Positions 17,572-26,956 are shown, counted from the first letter of the stretch. The stretch: DNA of 64,000 bases from Palleronia sp. THAF1 (GCF_009363795.1 NZ_CP045420.1:2275001-2339000), one strand, 5' to 3'. Program-made: numbers and translations. Notes: generated by a model not told the origin, from the sequence alone.

Positions 17572-18492
17572 ATGATCCTATGCGCTGGTGAAGCCCTGAT
17601 CGACATGCTGCCGCGGCAGAGCATGGAGGGAGAACCTGCATTCGCCCCTTTGGTGGGCGGGGCCGTTCTGAACACCGCCCGCGCGCTGTCGCGATTGGGT
17701 GCGGACACGGGGTTTTTCTCGGGTCTATCCACCGACCTGTTCGGGCAGCAAATCGTCGCGGCGATGCAGGCGGATGGGGTGGATATGTCACTGGCCCACC
17801 GCTCTGATCGGCCCACCACGCTGGCCTTCGTGACGCTGACGAACGGACAGGCGCAATACGCGTTCTATGATGAGAACACCGCCGGACGGATGCTGTCAGA
17901 GGCCGATCTGCCGGATACCGTCAACGCAGAGGCCTGCTTTTTCGGTGGTATCTCGCTACCGGTCGAACCTTGCGGCGACACTTACGACGCCCTGTCGGCC
18001 AAGCTGGCCCCGACCATGCCGATGATGATCGACCCCAACATCCGCCCCGGCTTCATCCGCGACCCGGACCGCTACCGCGCCCGGATCTGGCGCATGATTG
18101 AACGGTCGGACATCGTGAAAGTCTCGGACGAGGATCTGCATTGGCTGATGGACGACGGATCGCTGGAAGACCGGGCGCGCGCACTGTTGGAGCGTGGACC
18201 GTCGCTTGTCTGTCTGACCAAAGGCGTTGAAGGCGTGCTTGGTCTGACGCGCAACTTCGAGGTGACCGTTCCGTCGCAGCGCGTGACCGTTGTCGATACG
18301 GTCGGCGCGGGAGACACCTTCAACGCGGGCGTTCTTGCGTCGCTATCGGACGCGGGCGTGCTCACAAATGATGGCGTGCGGGCGCTGTCCGAAGACGTGG
18401 TGCGCGACGCGCTGGACCTTGGCGCACGAGCGGCGGCTGTCACCGTCAGCCGCGCCGGAGCGAACCCTCCGACGCGGGCTGAATTGGGCTGA
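17572..18492 (+). CDS. carbohydrate kinase, PfkB/ribokinase family (fructokinase-like)
   Basis: 306 residues. MILCAGEALIDMLP at the N-terminus, GGAVLNTARALSRLG (sugar site signature 1), and DTVGAGDTFNAGVLASL (signature 2, anion hole and catalytic Asp) define the family; MIDPNIRPGFI is also typical. It phosphorylates a sugar with ATP; the fructokinase label is based on overall resemblance and no sugar transporter sits next to it. It lies 13 bp after the broken zinc-ribbon gene, so it may be read through from that operon. Confidence 0.88.
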   Translation: MILCAGEALIDMLPRQSMEGEPAFAPLVGGAVLNTARALSRLGADTGFFSGLSTDLFGQQIVAAMQADGVDMSLAHRSDRPTTLAFVTLTNGQAQYAFYDENTAGRMLSEADLPDTVNAEACFFGGISLPVEPCGDTYDALSAKLAPTMPMMIDPNIRPGFIRDPDRYRARIWRMIERSDIVKVSDEDLHWLMDDGSLEDRARALLERGPSLVCLTKGVEGVLGLTRNFEVTVPSQRVTVVDTVGAGDTFNAGVLASLSDAGVLTNDGVRALSEDVVRDALDLGARAAAVTVSRAGANPPTRAELG

Positions 18493-18504
18493 GTAACGAC
18501 GGGC

Positions 18505-19059
18505 TTACAGCCCGTCCCGCGCAATCAGGTCGGCCAGATCGGCCGTCAATTTCGCCCGTGCCGCCGCGATAGAGGACGGGGCAAGGGTCTGGAACGGCGT
18601 CTGCAGCGAGAAGCGACGCGCGCGCTCGCCGCTGGTGCCCTGCGGCGAGCCCACGAAATACTGACCGTCCATGCGGTAGATGCCATCGCGCCCAGGCAAC
18701 GCACGGCTGATGCGCACGTCAACTTGCGCATCGGGGCGGTCGAAGAAGGGCCACGGCTCGGCGGCCACTGTAGCGCGTGTCTGTGCCGCCAGCGCCAGCG
18801 CCAGGCCTTCGGTGATGGCGCGCTCAGGATCGTCGGCCCAGAGGAGGTTGTCGTCGCTGACAAGCGCGCCGGTCTCGTCCTCGAAGAAGATGACTTCTTG
18901 GCTGGCATAGAGCGGCAGGGACACGTCACGGACCTCTACCGATCCCACGGAAACGGGGATCTTGGTTTCGGATTGGGCCACCGGCGCGTCGAAGCGCAGG
19001 GGCGTCCCACCGCAGGCGGCGAGCAGGGTCAGGGCCGTGGCAGCGGCGAGTTTGTGCAT
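18505..19059 (-). CDS. pqiC: PqiC-type ABC transport auxiliary lipoprotein
   Basis: 184 residues. The ATG at 19059 gives MHKLAAATALTLLAACGG, a lipoprotein signal with LAAC lipobox, so the mature protein should sit on the inner face of the outer membrane. The body (VEVRDVSLPLYASQEVI, LLWADDPERAITEGLALAL, VDVRISRALPGRDG) matches the PqiC/YmbA family, which docks the PqiB tube to the outer membrane. It follows pqiB by four bases. A longer open frame upstream lies inside pqiB and is not used. Confidence 0.88.
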   Translation of the reverse strand: MHKLAAATALTLLAACGGTPLRFDAPVAQSETKIPVSVGSVEVRDVSLPLYASQEVIFFEDETGALVSDDNLLWADDPERAITEGLALALAAQTRATVAAEPWPFFDRPDAQVDVRISRALPGRDGIYRMDGQYFVGSPQGTSGERARRFSLQTPFQTLAPSSIAAARAKLTADLADLIARDGL

Positions 19060-19063
19060 GTGT

Positions 19064-21883
19064 TTACCGTCCGAATAGCAGCGAGTTGGGATTGCGTTCG
19101 ATTTGACGCGCGAGACTGTCGATAGAGCTGGCGGCGCTTTGGATATCGCGCAGGGTGGCCTGCACTTCAGAGCCAAGCGCGCCGCGCTGGTCGTAACCTT
19201 CGATCACTGTGCCGGTCTGCGTCAGCAACCCGCCCACGCTGTTCAGAAGCGTCGGGATCTGGTCGGCACTGCGACGCACGGACGCCAGCGTGGCGTTGGC
19301 ATTTTCGATCAACCCGCCCTCTTGCACCTGGATCAGCAATCGCTGCACCTCTTCCAGCGCGTTGGACAGGGCACCCGGCACACGCTGTGTATCGGGCGAT
19401 GAGATCAGGGTATCGGCAGAGGCCAGCAAGGAACTGGTCCGTTCGCCGATTTCCTGAATCGGAAGGTCGGCCACGTCGTTCACCAGCAGTTCGATCTGGT
19501 CGGCCACGCGCTTGGCGCGATCCGCGATCTCGGGCGCCACGTCGGTCGCTTCGGCAACATCACGTGCGGCGATCTGGATGTCCGCCAATGCGGTGGTCAG
19601 GGCGGCGTTGATGTCGTTCACCGCAGCGCCCGCATCGGTGACCAACGAATTCGCGTTGTCCAACACACCATTCGGTTCCGTCAGCGCCGCAAAGACAAGC
19701 TGCAGGTCCTGAATCGTGCGCTGCACATCGGCAGGCAAAGCGTTCAACTCTTCGTTCGACACCAGCGTATCCAGCGAGACGACCAGCGAATTGATGTTGT
19801 TCACAGCCTGATCCAGCGGCACTTCGGAAATGTTCTGCGTAACCGTCGTCAGGTTGGCGGTCAGAAGATCCACGTTGTCCAGAAGACCCGGCAGGCGGGT
19901 GTTCGTGGTCGCGGCGGCTTCGGCGAGTTCCGACAGGATCGGCTGTGCCTGCGCCTGAATGTCGGTAACGGTGGCCTGCAGCTGCACCAGCGTCGCCTCT
20001 GCCGTTTCGACAAGACCGGACGCACGTACGTCGGATATCAAGCCTTCCACTTCGGTCAGCAGCGTCGACACATCGCCCGTCAGCCCCTGCGTCGCGTCAG
20101 AGGCCAGCAAGGTGCGCAGCGCCTCGACCGATCCTTCGACTTCGGTAACAAGGTCGACCAGCGGCAACTCGTTGAACGTGGCGATCAGCTCTTCCGTCTC
20201 GGCCAGCGTGGCGTTGATCGCCTCGACCGTTTCGGGACCCTCTTCCATCGTTTCGAACACGGAATTGGCGGCAATTTCGGCGGCGTTCAGCGCGTCGACC
20301 AGGGCCGTCACGGCCCCCGCCTCGTTCAGTCGCGTCACCACATCGTTCAGCTGACCTGCGGTATCGGTCAGCGCCGACATCGTATCGCCGACCTGCACGG
20401 GAATTTCCTGTATGCCTTCAGAGTTCACCAGCGAGCGCACATCGGACAACAGCGCCAGAACCTCGGACGGGGTTTCGGTCACACCTTCGTCGTTCAGAAG
20501 GTTGGTGACGCCCTGCATGACGAGGATCGCGTTATTCAGCAGCTCTTCGATGGGCAGGTTGTTCACGCGGTTGAACACGCCCTCTGCCGTGTCTGCGAAG
20601 TCCGTCAGGTCCGCGGCAATCGACGGAATGCGGGGGAACGGCTCGGCGTTTGCGTCGATCGTCGCAGGCTCGGGATCATCCATCTGCGCCAGCGTGACCT
20701 GAAGCCCCCCCAGCAGGGACGCCGATTGCAACTGCGCGCGCAATCCGTTCTCGACGGCGAATTGCAAGAAATCTAGCACGTCTTCTTGGCCTGCGTCCGC
20801 CTCTAGCCCCATCGAGCCGGGTTCCAGTTCCAGCGTCACTAAAAGGCGCACACCACGGTCGCCAAAGGTCTCTTCGTCCAGAACGCCCGTCAGGCCAGCG
20901 ACGCGACCGACGATGATACCAGCGAATTCCACATCCGCGCCGACTTCCAGACCGGGAACGGAGTCTTCGAAGATGACCGTGAAGTTGACAGGCTCGCCGC
21001 CTGCCCCGGCTTCGAACACCGACGAACGGGCCGAATCTTCGTCGCCGAACAGGCGGAAGGACGGGTTCTCTCCCAGTTCCTCGCCGCCCGATACGGTGGT
21101 TGCGAAGGATACGCCGCCGGACACAAGGCTGGCGATGCTGTCCACGTTGAACTGCGCGCCGGACGCGCCAAGGCTGAAGTTGAAGCCTGATGTGTCCCAA
21201 AAACGCGTGGCACTGTTGATGAGCCGCGCCTCGGGCTCGCGTACGAAACCGTCTGCCAGAACGGACACGCCATCATCGGCAAGGCGCAGATTACCCACGC
21301 GACCCACGGTGATACCGCGATAGCTGATCGGAGCGTTCTCACTCAGGCCCGCGACATTGGGAGCGCGCAAGGTGAACGTTACACCGTCGACGCCATTCGT
21401 GATCAGGGGGGCGCGGGTCAGGCCTTCGAACTCGGTCACGGCAGTGGCCACTTCGCCATCCCAACTGCCCATAAGGTAAACGCCGCTGAGAACCGTATCG
21501 AGACCGGAAATGCCTTGGGCCGACACCTCAGGGCGGACAACCCAGAACTTGGCGTCAGTGTCGATGAACTGCGCGACCTCTTGATCGACGCGCACGGCGA
21601 CTATGACCGACTCCAGTCCATCAGAGAACCGCACCTCTTCCACCAGCCCGACGACAACATCGCGGTAGCGCAACTGGGTTTCGTCGGCGCGCACGCCGGA
21701 TGCATCCTCGAACGTGATCTCGATCAGCACGCCTTGGTCGGCATAGTTGCGATAAGCGGCACCCAAAGAGATCAGCAGCGCGAGAAGCGGGATCAGCCAG
21801 ACGATGGAAATGCGTGACAGCAGACCGCGCTTGGCTTCCACGGTTTCGGGCTCGGCGACCCCATTGGTGTTCTCATCGCTCAT
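19064..21883 (-). CDS. pqiB: PqiB, MCE-domain intermembrane transport protein (extra-long)
   Basis: 939 residues. One N-terminal TM helix (about 25-43, IVWLIPLLALLISLGAAY) is followed by three MCE/MlaD domains beginning near 50, 165 and 300. The rest, roughly 430-935, is Ala/Leu/Thr/Glu-rich and helical with repeated VNNIN, ALTTALADI, LNEAGAV-type units. PqiB hexamers form a needle that moves lipids between inner and outer membranes; E. coli PqiB is about 546 residues, so the helical part here is several hundred residues longer. It overlaps the following pqiA gene by four bases. Confidence 0.93.
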   Translation of the reverse strand: MSDENTNGVAEPETVEAKRGLLSRISIVWLIPLLALLISLGAAYRNYADQGVLIEITFEDASGVRADETQLRYRDVVVGLVEEVRFSDGLESVIVAVRVDQEVAQFIDTDAKFWVVRPEVSAQGISGLDTVLSGVYLMGSWDGEVATAVTEFEGLTRAPLITNGVDGVTFTLRAPNVAGLSENAPISYRGITVGRVGNLRLADDGVSVLADGFVREPEARLINSATRFWDTSGFNFSLGASGAQFNVDSIASLVSGGVSFATTVSGGEELGENPSFRLFGDEDSARSSVFEAGAGGEPVNFTVIFEDSVPGLEVGADVEFAGIIVGRVAGLTGVLDEETFGDRGVRLLVTLELEPGSMGLEADAGQEDVLDFLQFAVENGLRAQLQSASLLGGLQVTLAQMDDPEPATIDANAEPFPRIPSIAADLTDFADTAEGVFNRVNNLPIEELLNNAILVMQGVTNLLNDEGVTETPSEVLALLSDVRSLVNSEGIQEIPVQVGDTMSALTDTAGQLNDVVTRLNEAGAVTALVDALNAAEIAANSVFETMEEGPETVEAINATLAETEELIATFNELPLVDLVTEVEGSVEALRTLLASDATQGLTGDVSTLLTEVEGLISDVRASGLVETAEATLVQLQATVTDIQAQAQPILSELAEAAATTNTRLPGLLDNVDLLTANLTTVTQNISEVPLDQAVNNINSLVVSLDTLVSNEELNALPADVQRTIQDLQLVFAALTEPNGVLDNANSLVTDAGAAVNDINAALTTALADIQIAARDVAEATDVAPEIADRAKRVADQIELLVNDVADLPIQEIGERTSSLLASADTLISSPDTQRVPGALSNALEEVQRLLIQVQEGGLIENANATLASVRRSADQIPTLLNSVGGLLTQTGTVIEGYDQRGALGSEVQATLRDIQSAASSIDSLARQIERNPNSLLFGR

Positions 21884-22515
21884 GCGTTCTTCGGCCCCCG
21901 GCCTTCATTGTCCCAGATCATGCGCGAGTCGAAGCTGATCGCTGCGAACATGGTGAATATCACCGAAAGCGCGAAAGTAATGGCCGCGGGACCGGGACGG
22001 ATGGACGCCGCGAAATTGAGTTGCACCAATGCCGACAGGATCGCAACGACGAAGACGTCGATCATGGACCAGCGACCGATAAACTCGACCATGTGATACA
22101 GTTTATGCCGCGACTTCGGACGCATGACGGCAGAGCGTTGGACCGAGATCGCCAGATAGGCGATGGCCGCGAACTTCCCCATGGGGATGGCAACCGACGC
22201 GATCAGGATGATCATCGCCACGCCAAGGTTGCCGTGCGTCGCAAGCTCGACCGCGCCCGCGATGATCGTGTCATCGGAGGAGTTGAACAGGATCTGCGTT
22301 TTCAGCATCGGAAACAGGTTCGCCGGGATGTAGCAGATGATGCCCACGATCAGCCAGGCCCAGACGCGCTGGATCGACCCCCAGTCGCGCGATTGCAGCT
22401 GAGTGCCACAGCGCGCGCACTCGGATTGGCCCATCGGCCAGACCTTCGCGCATCGCGTACAGGCCACAAGGCCTGCCTGTCGTGCGGTCAGGATCTGCGA
22501 TCCAGAGCTGTCCAT
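21880..22515 (-). CDS. pqiA: PqiA-type membrane protein, second half
   Basis: 211 residues from the ATG at 22515, which has AGGTGG six bases upstream; a GTG nine bases earlier is possible. An N-terminal zinc ribbon (CTRCAKVW...CARCGTQL) precedes four TM helices with the PqiA signatures ICYIPANLFPMLKT and GRWSMIDVFVVAILSALVQL. E. coli PqiA is one chain holding two such units; here each is a separate gene. This is probably the inner-membrane partner of PqiB. Confidence 0.88.
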   Translation of the reverse strand: MDSSGSQILTARQAGLVACTRCAKVWPMGQSECARCGTQLQSRDWGSIQRVWAWLIVGIICYIPANLFPMLKTQILFNSSDDTIIAGAVELATHGNLGVAMIILIASVAIPMGKFAAIAYLAISVQRSAVMRPKSRHKLYHMVEFIGRWSMIDVFVVAILSALVQLNFAASIRPGPAAITFALSVIFTMFAAISFDSRMIWDNEGRGPKNA

Positions 22516-23126
22516 ATGCTCCACCTGTCAAGAGTTCCGTCCAAAACAACGACGATCACGACCAGCAGCGCGAACATCCAGAAAGCTGGGCCGAACTCGA
22601 CCTTCGCAAGATCGGCCACCTTCACCAGCGCCACGGCCACGCCGATGATGAATATTTCCGCCATGGACCACGGGCGCAGGTCCTCGGCCAGTCGGAAGGC
22701 GCGACGCGCGTGTCGCGCAGGCCTTCGGTTCTGCATCAGCGGTGCCACCACGTAAACGATCAGTAGCGCGCGTATGACCGGCACCGCGATGATGAAGGCG
22801 ATCACGAAGACCGACAGGGCCACCATGAAACCACCGTCGAGAAACGTCAGAGCCGTGTCGATCACCGACGCCTTGTTGGAAAAACCCGCGACGTTCACAC
22901 CCAAGAAGGGAAAAAACACTGCCCCGACCATCAGCACCACGACCGTCAGCGCCAAGGCGATCGAGCGCGCATAGGCGTTCCGCTTGTCCGCGATCAGCGT
23001 GTGGTGGCAGCGCTTGCACACCATCTTCGCCCCGTTCTGCGGCATCCGCGCATGGTAAAGCGCGTCGCACTGCGGACAGGCGATCAGGTTCTCCAGATCG
23101 GCGTCGGTCGGTTCGGCAAGCGTCAT
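22488..23126 (-). CDS. pqiA: PqiA-type membrane protein, first half
   Basis: 212 residues. Zinc ribbon CPQCDALY...CKRCHHTL at about 17-42, then four TM helices with RPWSMAEIFIIGVAVALVKV, the counterpart of the GRWSMIDVF motif in the other half. It is the first gene of the pqi operon and overlaps the next pqiA gene by about 28-37 bases. The split resembles an ancestral PqiA before fusion, or a fission; both halves keep their own ribbon, so both are likely functional. Confidence 0.87.
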   Translation of the reverse strand: MTLAEPTDADLENLIACPQCDALYHARMPQNGAKMVCKRCHHTLIADKRNAYARSIALALTVVVLMVGAVFFPFLGVNVAGFSNKASVIDTALTFLDGGFMVALSVFVIAFIIAVPVIRALLIVYVVAPLMQNRRPARHARRAFRLAEDLRPWSMAEIFIIGVAVALVKVADLAKVEFGPAFWMFALLVVIVVVLDGTLDRWSIWTALDRRS

Positions 23127-23300
23127 AAGCGTTCGGGATCCCCGCGAACATGCCGGGCAAAGGCACGTAATGTTTAGATTATGATAAAGGTATTCCTGTC
23201 GGATACCAGTGCGGCCCAGTCACACCTCTGACAGGGCCCATGGTCCGTCACTTGCAAGCATCACCCTAGCGCGCCACGATAGTTTTGGGGGGACTACGAA

Positions 23301-24293
23301 ATGAAGCATACGACTGCCGTCTTTAGTGCGGCACTGGCCAGTGTGATCGCGGGCGCAAGCTGGGCGCAGCAATCGCAGACGATGATCATCGCGACAGGCG
23401 GCGTCACCGGCGTCTACTTCCCGGCTGGCGGGGCGATCTGCCTGTCGGTGAATGCGCGCCGGGTCAAGCATCGGGTGCGATGCGCCCTGACTTCGACCGC
23501 CGGATCTGTGGCGAACCTGCGCGCCTTGGCCGACCGCGATGTTGATTTCGCCGTGGTGCAGGCAGACTGGCAGGGCCACGCGTTCGACGGCACATCCGCC
23601 TTTCAGGACGATGGCCCGATGACGGACTTGCGGTCCGTCTTCTCGATCCACCCGGAGTTCTACACCGTCGTCGTGCGCGCGGGGTCGGAGATCGCGTCCT
23701 TCGACGACCTGCGCGGCAAGCGCGTGAACGCCGGCGCGCCGGGGTCGGGACAACGGGCCACCACCCGCTTGCTGCTGGACCAGATGGGCTGGACGGAAGA
23801 AGACTTCGCGGCGCTGACGGACATTCCCGCCGCCGACTCTGCAGCTGCCCTCTGCGCGGATGAGATCGACGCGATGATCTACATGGTCGGCCATCCGTCC
23901 GGCGCGATCCTAGAGGCCACATCTGACTGCGACAGCACCATCATCCCGGTGGCAGGAGATGGGCGCGACGCCTTGGCCAAGGAAAATCCGCTCTATTCGG
24001 TCGGCGTGGTTCCGGGATCACTCTATCGTGGCACCGATACGGACGTAGAGACGTTCTCTATCGACGCCACGCTGGTCACGACCGCAGACGCATCTGATGA
24101 TATGGTCTACGCCGTCGTATCTTCCGTCTTTGACGATCTCGCCCAGTTTCGCGAGCTACATGCCGCGTTCGAAAATCTGGACCCCGAACGAATGGTGGCA
24201 GACAGTCTGACGGCCCCCCTGCACCCCGACGCCCGACGTTACTACATCGAAGCCGGGTTGCTGGAAGATCAGGCCGCAAAGGCCAGACCCTAG
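23301..24293 (+). CDS. TAXI-family TRAP transporter solute-binding protein
   Basis: 330 residues. A Sec signal peptide (MKHTTAVFSAALASVIAGASWAQ) is followed by MIIATGGVTGVYFPAGG, TAGSVANLRALADRDVDFAVVQ, FDDLRGKRVNAGAPGSG and DEIDAMIYMVGHPSGAI, in the order of the TAXI proteins. These bind small carboxylates such as glutamate or succinate in the periplasm and hand them to a fused DctQM permease. No permease gene is adjacent, so this is an orphan binding protein in the window. The stop overlaps, convergently, the end of the RTX gene downstream. Confidence 0.9.
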   Translation: MKHTTAVFSAALASVIAGASWAQQSQTMIIATGGVTGVYFPAGGAICLSVNARRVKHRVRCALTSTAGSVANLRALADRDVDFAVVQADWQGHAFDGTSAFQDDGPMTDLRSVFSIHPEFYTVVVRAGSEIASFDDLRGKRVNAGAPGSGQRATTRLLLDQMGWTEEDFAALTDIPAADSAAALCADEIDAMIYMVGHPSGAILEATSDCDSTIIPVAGDGRDALAKENPLYSVGVVPGSLYRGTDTDVETFSIDATLVTTADASDDMVYAVVSSVFDDLAQFRELHAAFENLDPERMVADSLTAPLHPDARRYYIEAGLLEDQAAKARP

Positions 24294-25336
24294 TTGTTGA
24301 TACGGAAGCTGTTCGCGTCCAGCACTTGCGTCAGCCCTTCGATCAAAACGGATTGGCTTTCGCCCGCATCGAAGGACAGTAGCACGCCGTCGTCCGTCAG
24401 GGTCTGACGCGCGGCGATGTCTTCCGGCGTCACGCTGACATTGGACCCGGTCCCGTAGTCGATGGTGATGAAGTCCTCGCCTTCGGTGAAGTCCGTGATC
24501 CGCGTCACGGCTGACTGGGTCTCGGGCACGATGCCAACGTCGAGAAGGAATCCGTCCGCTCCGGAGCCACCCGTCACGATATCGCCCGCGCCAAGGGCCA
24601 GAACGTCGGCACCCGCGCCGCCGTCCAGCGTGTCTACGGCGCCGTCTTCCAATGCGGCGACGAACTGCGCTTCGGTGACCGGTTCCGTCAGCAAGGCCTC
24701 GATATCGCCACCGCCGAACAAGGCGTCTGCGCCCGCGCCGCCTTGGATGGAGTCGCTGCCGTTCTCTCCGAATAGAAAGTCAGTTCCCTCAAACCCGTCG
24801 ATCGTATCGCTGCCGTCGCCGCCGCCGATAGAGTCGTTGCCACGTCCGCCTTCCAGCGTGTCTTGGCCACCACCACCTTCCATCAGGTCGTCGCCCCCTC
24901 CGCCACTGGCGAAGTCGTTGCCTTCGGACCCATCAATCAGGTCTCCGTCCGGACCACCGTAAATCACGTCGTCCCCGGTGCCCCCGACCAGCACATCGAA
25001 CCCGGACCCGCCGCGCAGCACGTCGTTGCCCTGATCCCCGGTCAGCAGATCGTCGCCGGCGCCACCAGCCAGATCGTCGTTTCCACCGCGACCGAAGATG
25101 GCGTCCGACCCATTGCCGCCCTGAACGGTGTCTGCGCCGCCAAGGGCGTCGATGAGGTCGCCCCGGTTGGTCCCGACCAGGTCGTCGGCCCCGTTGGTGG
25201 CGCCCTGAACGACGTTCAGATCGCCGGTATCATCCGGTCCATTGGCACCGCCAGAAGACCCGTTGTCATCGTCGCCGCCGCCCGCGAACGACCCGATCGC
25301 CAAGGCACTGCCCAGCAACAATAGAATCCCAATCAT
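24290..25336 (-). CDS. membrane-anchored RTX-type calcium-binding protein 1
   Basis: 348 residues. An uncleaved-looking hydrophobic N-terminus (MIGILLLLGSALAIGSFAG) and an acidic Gly/Asp/Asn linker precede about a dozen GGxGxDxLx nonapeptide repeats (roughly 60-200), which form Ca2+-binding beta-rolls. A second short repeat patch lies near 235, followed by a C-terminal domain (ITDFTEGEDFITIDYGTG and a GVLLSFDAG segment). It is paralogous throughout to the next gene. Classical RTX proteins are exported by type I systems; the N-terminal helix suggests a membrane-attached form. Function unknown. Confidence 0.88.
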   Translation of the reverse strand: MIGILLLLGSALAIGSFAGGGDDDNGSSGGANGPDDTGDLNVVQGATNGADDLVGTNRGDLIDALGGADTVQGGNGSDAIFGRGGNDDLAGGAGDDLLTGDQGNDVLRGGSGFDVLVGGTGDDVIYGGPDGDLIDGSEGNDFASGGGGDDLMEGGGGQDTLEGGRGNDSIGGGDGSDTIDGFEGTDFLFGENGSDSIQGGAGADALFGGGDIEALLTEPVTEAQFVAALEDGAVDTLDGGAGADVLALGAGDIVTGGSGADGFLLDVGIVPETQSAVTRITDFTEGEDFITIDYGTGSNVSVTPEDIAARQTLTDDGVLLSFDAGESQSVLIEGLTQVLDANSFRINN

Positions 25337-25429
25337 TTCACCTACCCCAAGTGATTCATTAATCGAGAAAAGCGCTTATTTTTAAGGACTTACAATATGC
25401 AAAACTGGAAAAAATGCCTGTTGCAATCG

Positions 25430-25457
25430 AAAACGGGCGGGCCCGAAGGTCCGCCCG
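25430..25457 (-). terminator. rho-independent terminator of RTX gene 2
   Basis: Read on the minus strand: CGGGCGGACC, a TTCG tetraloop, GGCCCGCCCG, then TTTT. It lies about 20 bp beyond the stop of the larger RTX gene. Confidence 0.8.
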
Positions 25458-25477
25458 CTGGATAAGTGTGTTTCGGA

Positions 25478-26956
25478 TCAGGACGCTGTAAGCGGATCGC
25501 CATCATCCACCACTGGTGTATCGTCTTCTGTGTCATCCGAAGGGGTGTCGTCTCCGCCGTCAGGAGGCGTAACGCCATCGCCGTTATCATCGGACCCACC
25601 TCCGCCGCCGATCCCGGCAGCGCCAGCATCAGGAGACTCCATCAAAGCAGGTGCATCGACCGAGCCATTTCGCGTCTCTTCCAGAACCTCGAAGTCGTCC
25701 TCGGTCAGCGTCTCTGTCAGACCGGCCAGCAGGATCTGCTGCCCATTGTCTAGCGCGACGACCACACCGTCATCGGTGACAGTCTGCGATCCAACGTAGT
25801 CCGCAGCGGTCGGGGCCGGTGTGGTGCCTGCATCATAGGTCACGCGAAGCACGTCCGAACCCGCATTGAAGTCCGTCACCTGGATCTGGGTGGCGGTCTC
25901 GATGCCATCCCGCTCGAAGACCTCGAACGTATCCGTGCCTTCGCCGCCGGTGGCCTGATCGCCCTGCGTCAGGATCAGGTGATCGTTGCCGGTGCCGCCA
26001 TCCAGTGTGTCGGACGCCGCATCGGACAGGTCCGCATCGCTCGGCGCACCACCGACGCCCGGTGCCAAGACGGATCCGCCGCTCAGAACGTCGTCGCCGT
26101 CGTTGCCGGACAGGGCGTCCGCGCCCGCGCCACCGTACAGCGTATCCGCATCCACGCCGCCCGAAAGCTGATCGTCACCGTCGTCGCCGTACAGCAGGTC
26201 TTCACCGACCGCGCCGCCCAGCGTATCGCTGCCGGTGCCGCCATACAGGGCGTCATCGTCCAGGCCTCCGAACAAGACGTCATCGCCCGTGTCGCCGAAC
26301 AATGTGTCGCTGCCCTCGGCCCCCTGAAGGGTATCGGCGTTGTTGCCGCCGGACATAAGGTCATCGCCCGCGCTCCCGTTAAGCTCGTCGGTGCCGCCAC
26401 CGCCAAGAAGGGTGTCGTCATCCGCGCCGCCGCTCATGCTGTCGCCGCCGAAGCCGCCGTCCAGAAGATCGTTGCCCGCGTTGCCAACCAGCGTGTCACT
26501 TCCGTTGAAACCGATCAGCGTGTCATTTCCATCGTTGCCGGTGACCGAGTCGCTGCCGAGGCTGCCATCAAGGAAGTCATCGCCCGCAAGACCGGCCAGC
26601 GTGTCGTCGCCTTGACCGCCGACCAGTTCGTCGTTGCCGACGCCCCCGCCCAGGAAGTCCTGACCCGCTCCACCGAACAGGCTGTCGTCACCTTCGTTAC
26701 CGAAGAGCGAGTCCGCACCCTGACCACCGCCCAGCAAATCATTGCCGGCAAAACCCGTCAGCGTATCGCTGCCGTTGTTTCCGTAGAGCGAGTCGTCGCC
26801 GTCGGTGCCGTCCAGCATGTCTGCACCATTGCCGCCGTTCGTCGCTCCATCGACGTTATTGTTGTCGTTGGAATCGTCATCATCGCTGCCCCCATCGTCG
26901 AACAGCAGGAAGCCGAGGCCAAGGACGCCCCCGATCAAAAGAAGTGGTAGCAGCAT
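25478..26956 (-). CDS. membrane-anchored RTX-type calcium-binding protein 2
   Basis: 492 residues from the ATG at 26956 (MLLPLLLIGGVLGLGFLLF), chosen because it begins the hydrophobic anchor; the open frame extends further upstream without conservation. A Ser/Asp/Asn acidic linker leads into about 25 nonapeptide repeats (GGxGxDxLxG) spanning about 50-330. A C-terminal domain parallels RTX protein 1 (LTQGDQATGGEGTDTFEVF, VTDFNAGSDVLRVTYDAG, DDGVVVALDNGQQILLAGL). A Gly/Asp/Pro-rich tail ends the protein. Calcium-binding and surface or periplasmic location are inferred; no type I exporter gene is nearby. Confidence 0.88.
   Translation of the reverse strand: MLLPLLLIGGVLGLGFLLFDDGGSDDDDSNDNNNVDGATNGGNGADMLDGTDGDDSLYGNNGSDTLTGFAGNDLLGGGQGADSLFGNEGDDSLFGGAGQDFLGGGVGNDELVGGQGDDTLAGLAGDDFLDGSLGSDSVTGNDGNDTLIGFNGSDTLVGNAGNDLLDGGFGGDSMSGGADDDTLLGGGGTDELNGSAGDDLMSGGNNADTLQGAEGSDTLFGDTGDDVLFGGLDDDALYGGTGSDTLGGAVGEDLLYGDDGDDQLSGGVDADTLYGGAGADALSGNDGDDVLSGGSVLAPGVGGAPSDADLSDAASDTLDGGTGNDHLILTQGDQATGGEGTDTFEVFERDGIETATQIQVTDFNAGSDVLRVTYDAGTTPAPTAADYVGSQTVTDDGVVVALDNGQQILLAGLTETLTEDDFEVLEETRNGSVDAPALMESPDAGAAGIGGGGGSDDNGDGVTPPDGGDDTPSDDTEDDTPVVDDGDPLTAS

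Noticed and set aside
25500-26900. Possible CRISPR-like direct repeats
   Set aside because: The period is 27 bp (nine codons) with degenerate units coding GGxGxDxLx; this is protein repeat coding sequence, not a CRISPR array.
25979-26950. 323-codon plus-strand open frame with repetitive Val/Ala sequence
   Set aside because: It is the reverse complement of the RTX repeat array; repetitiveness is inherited from the nonapeptide repeats.
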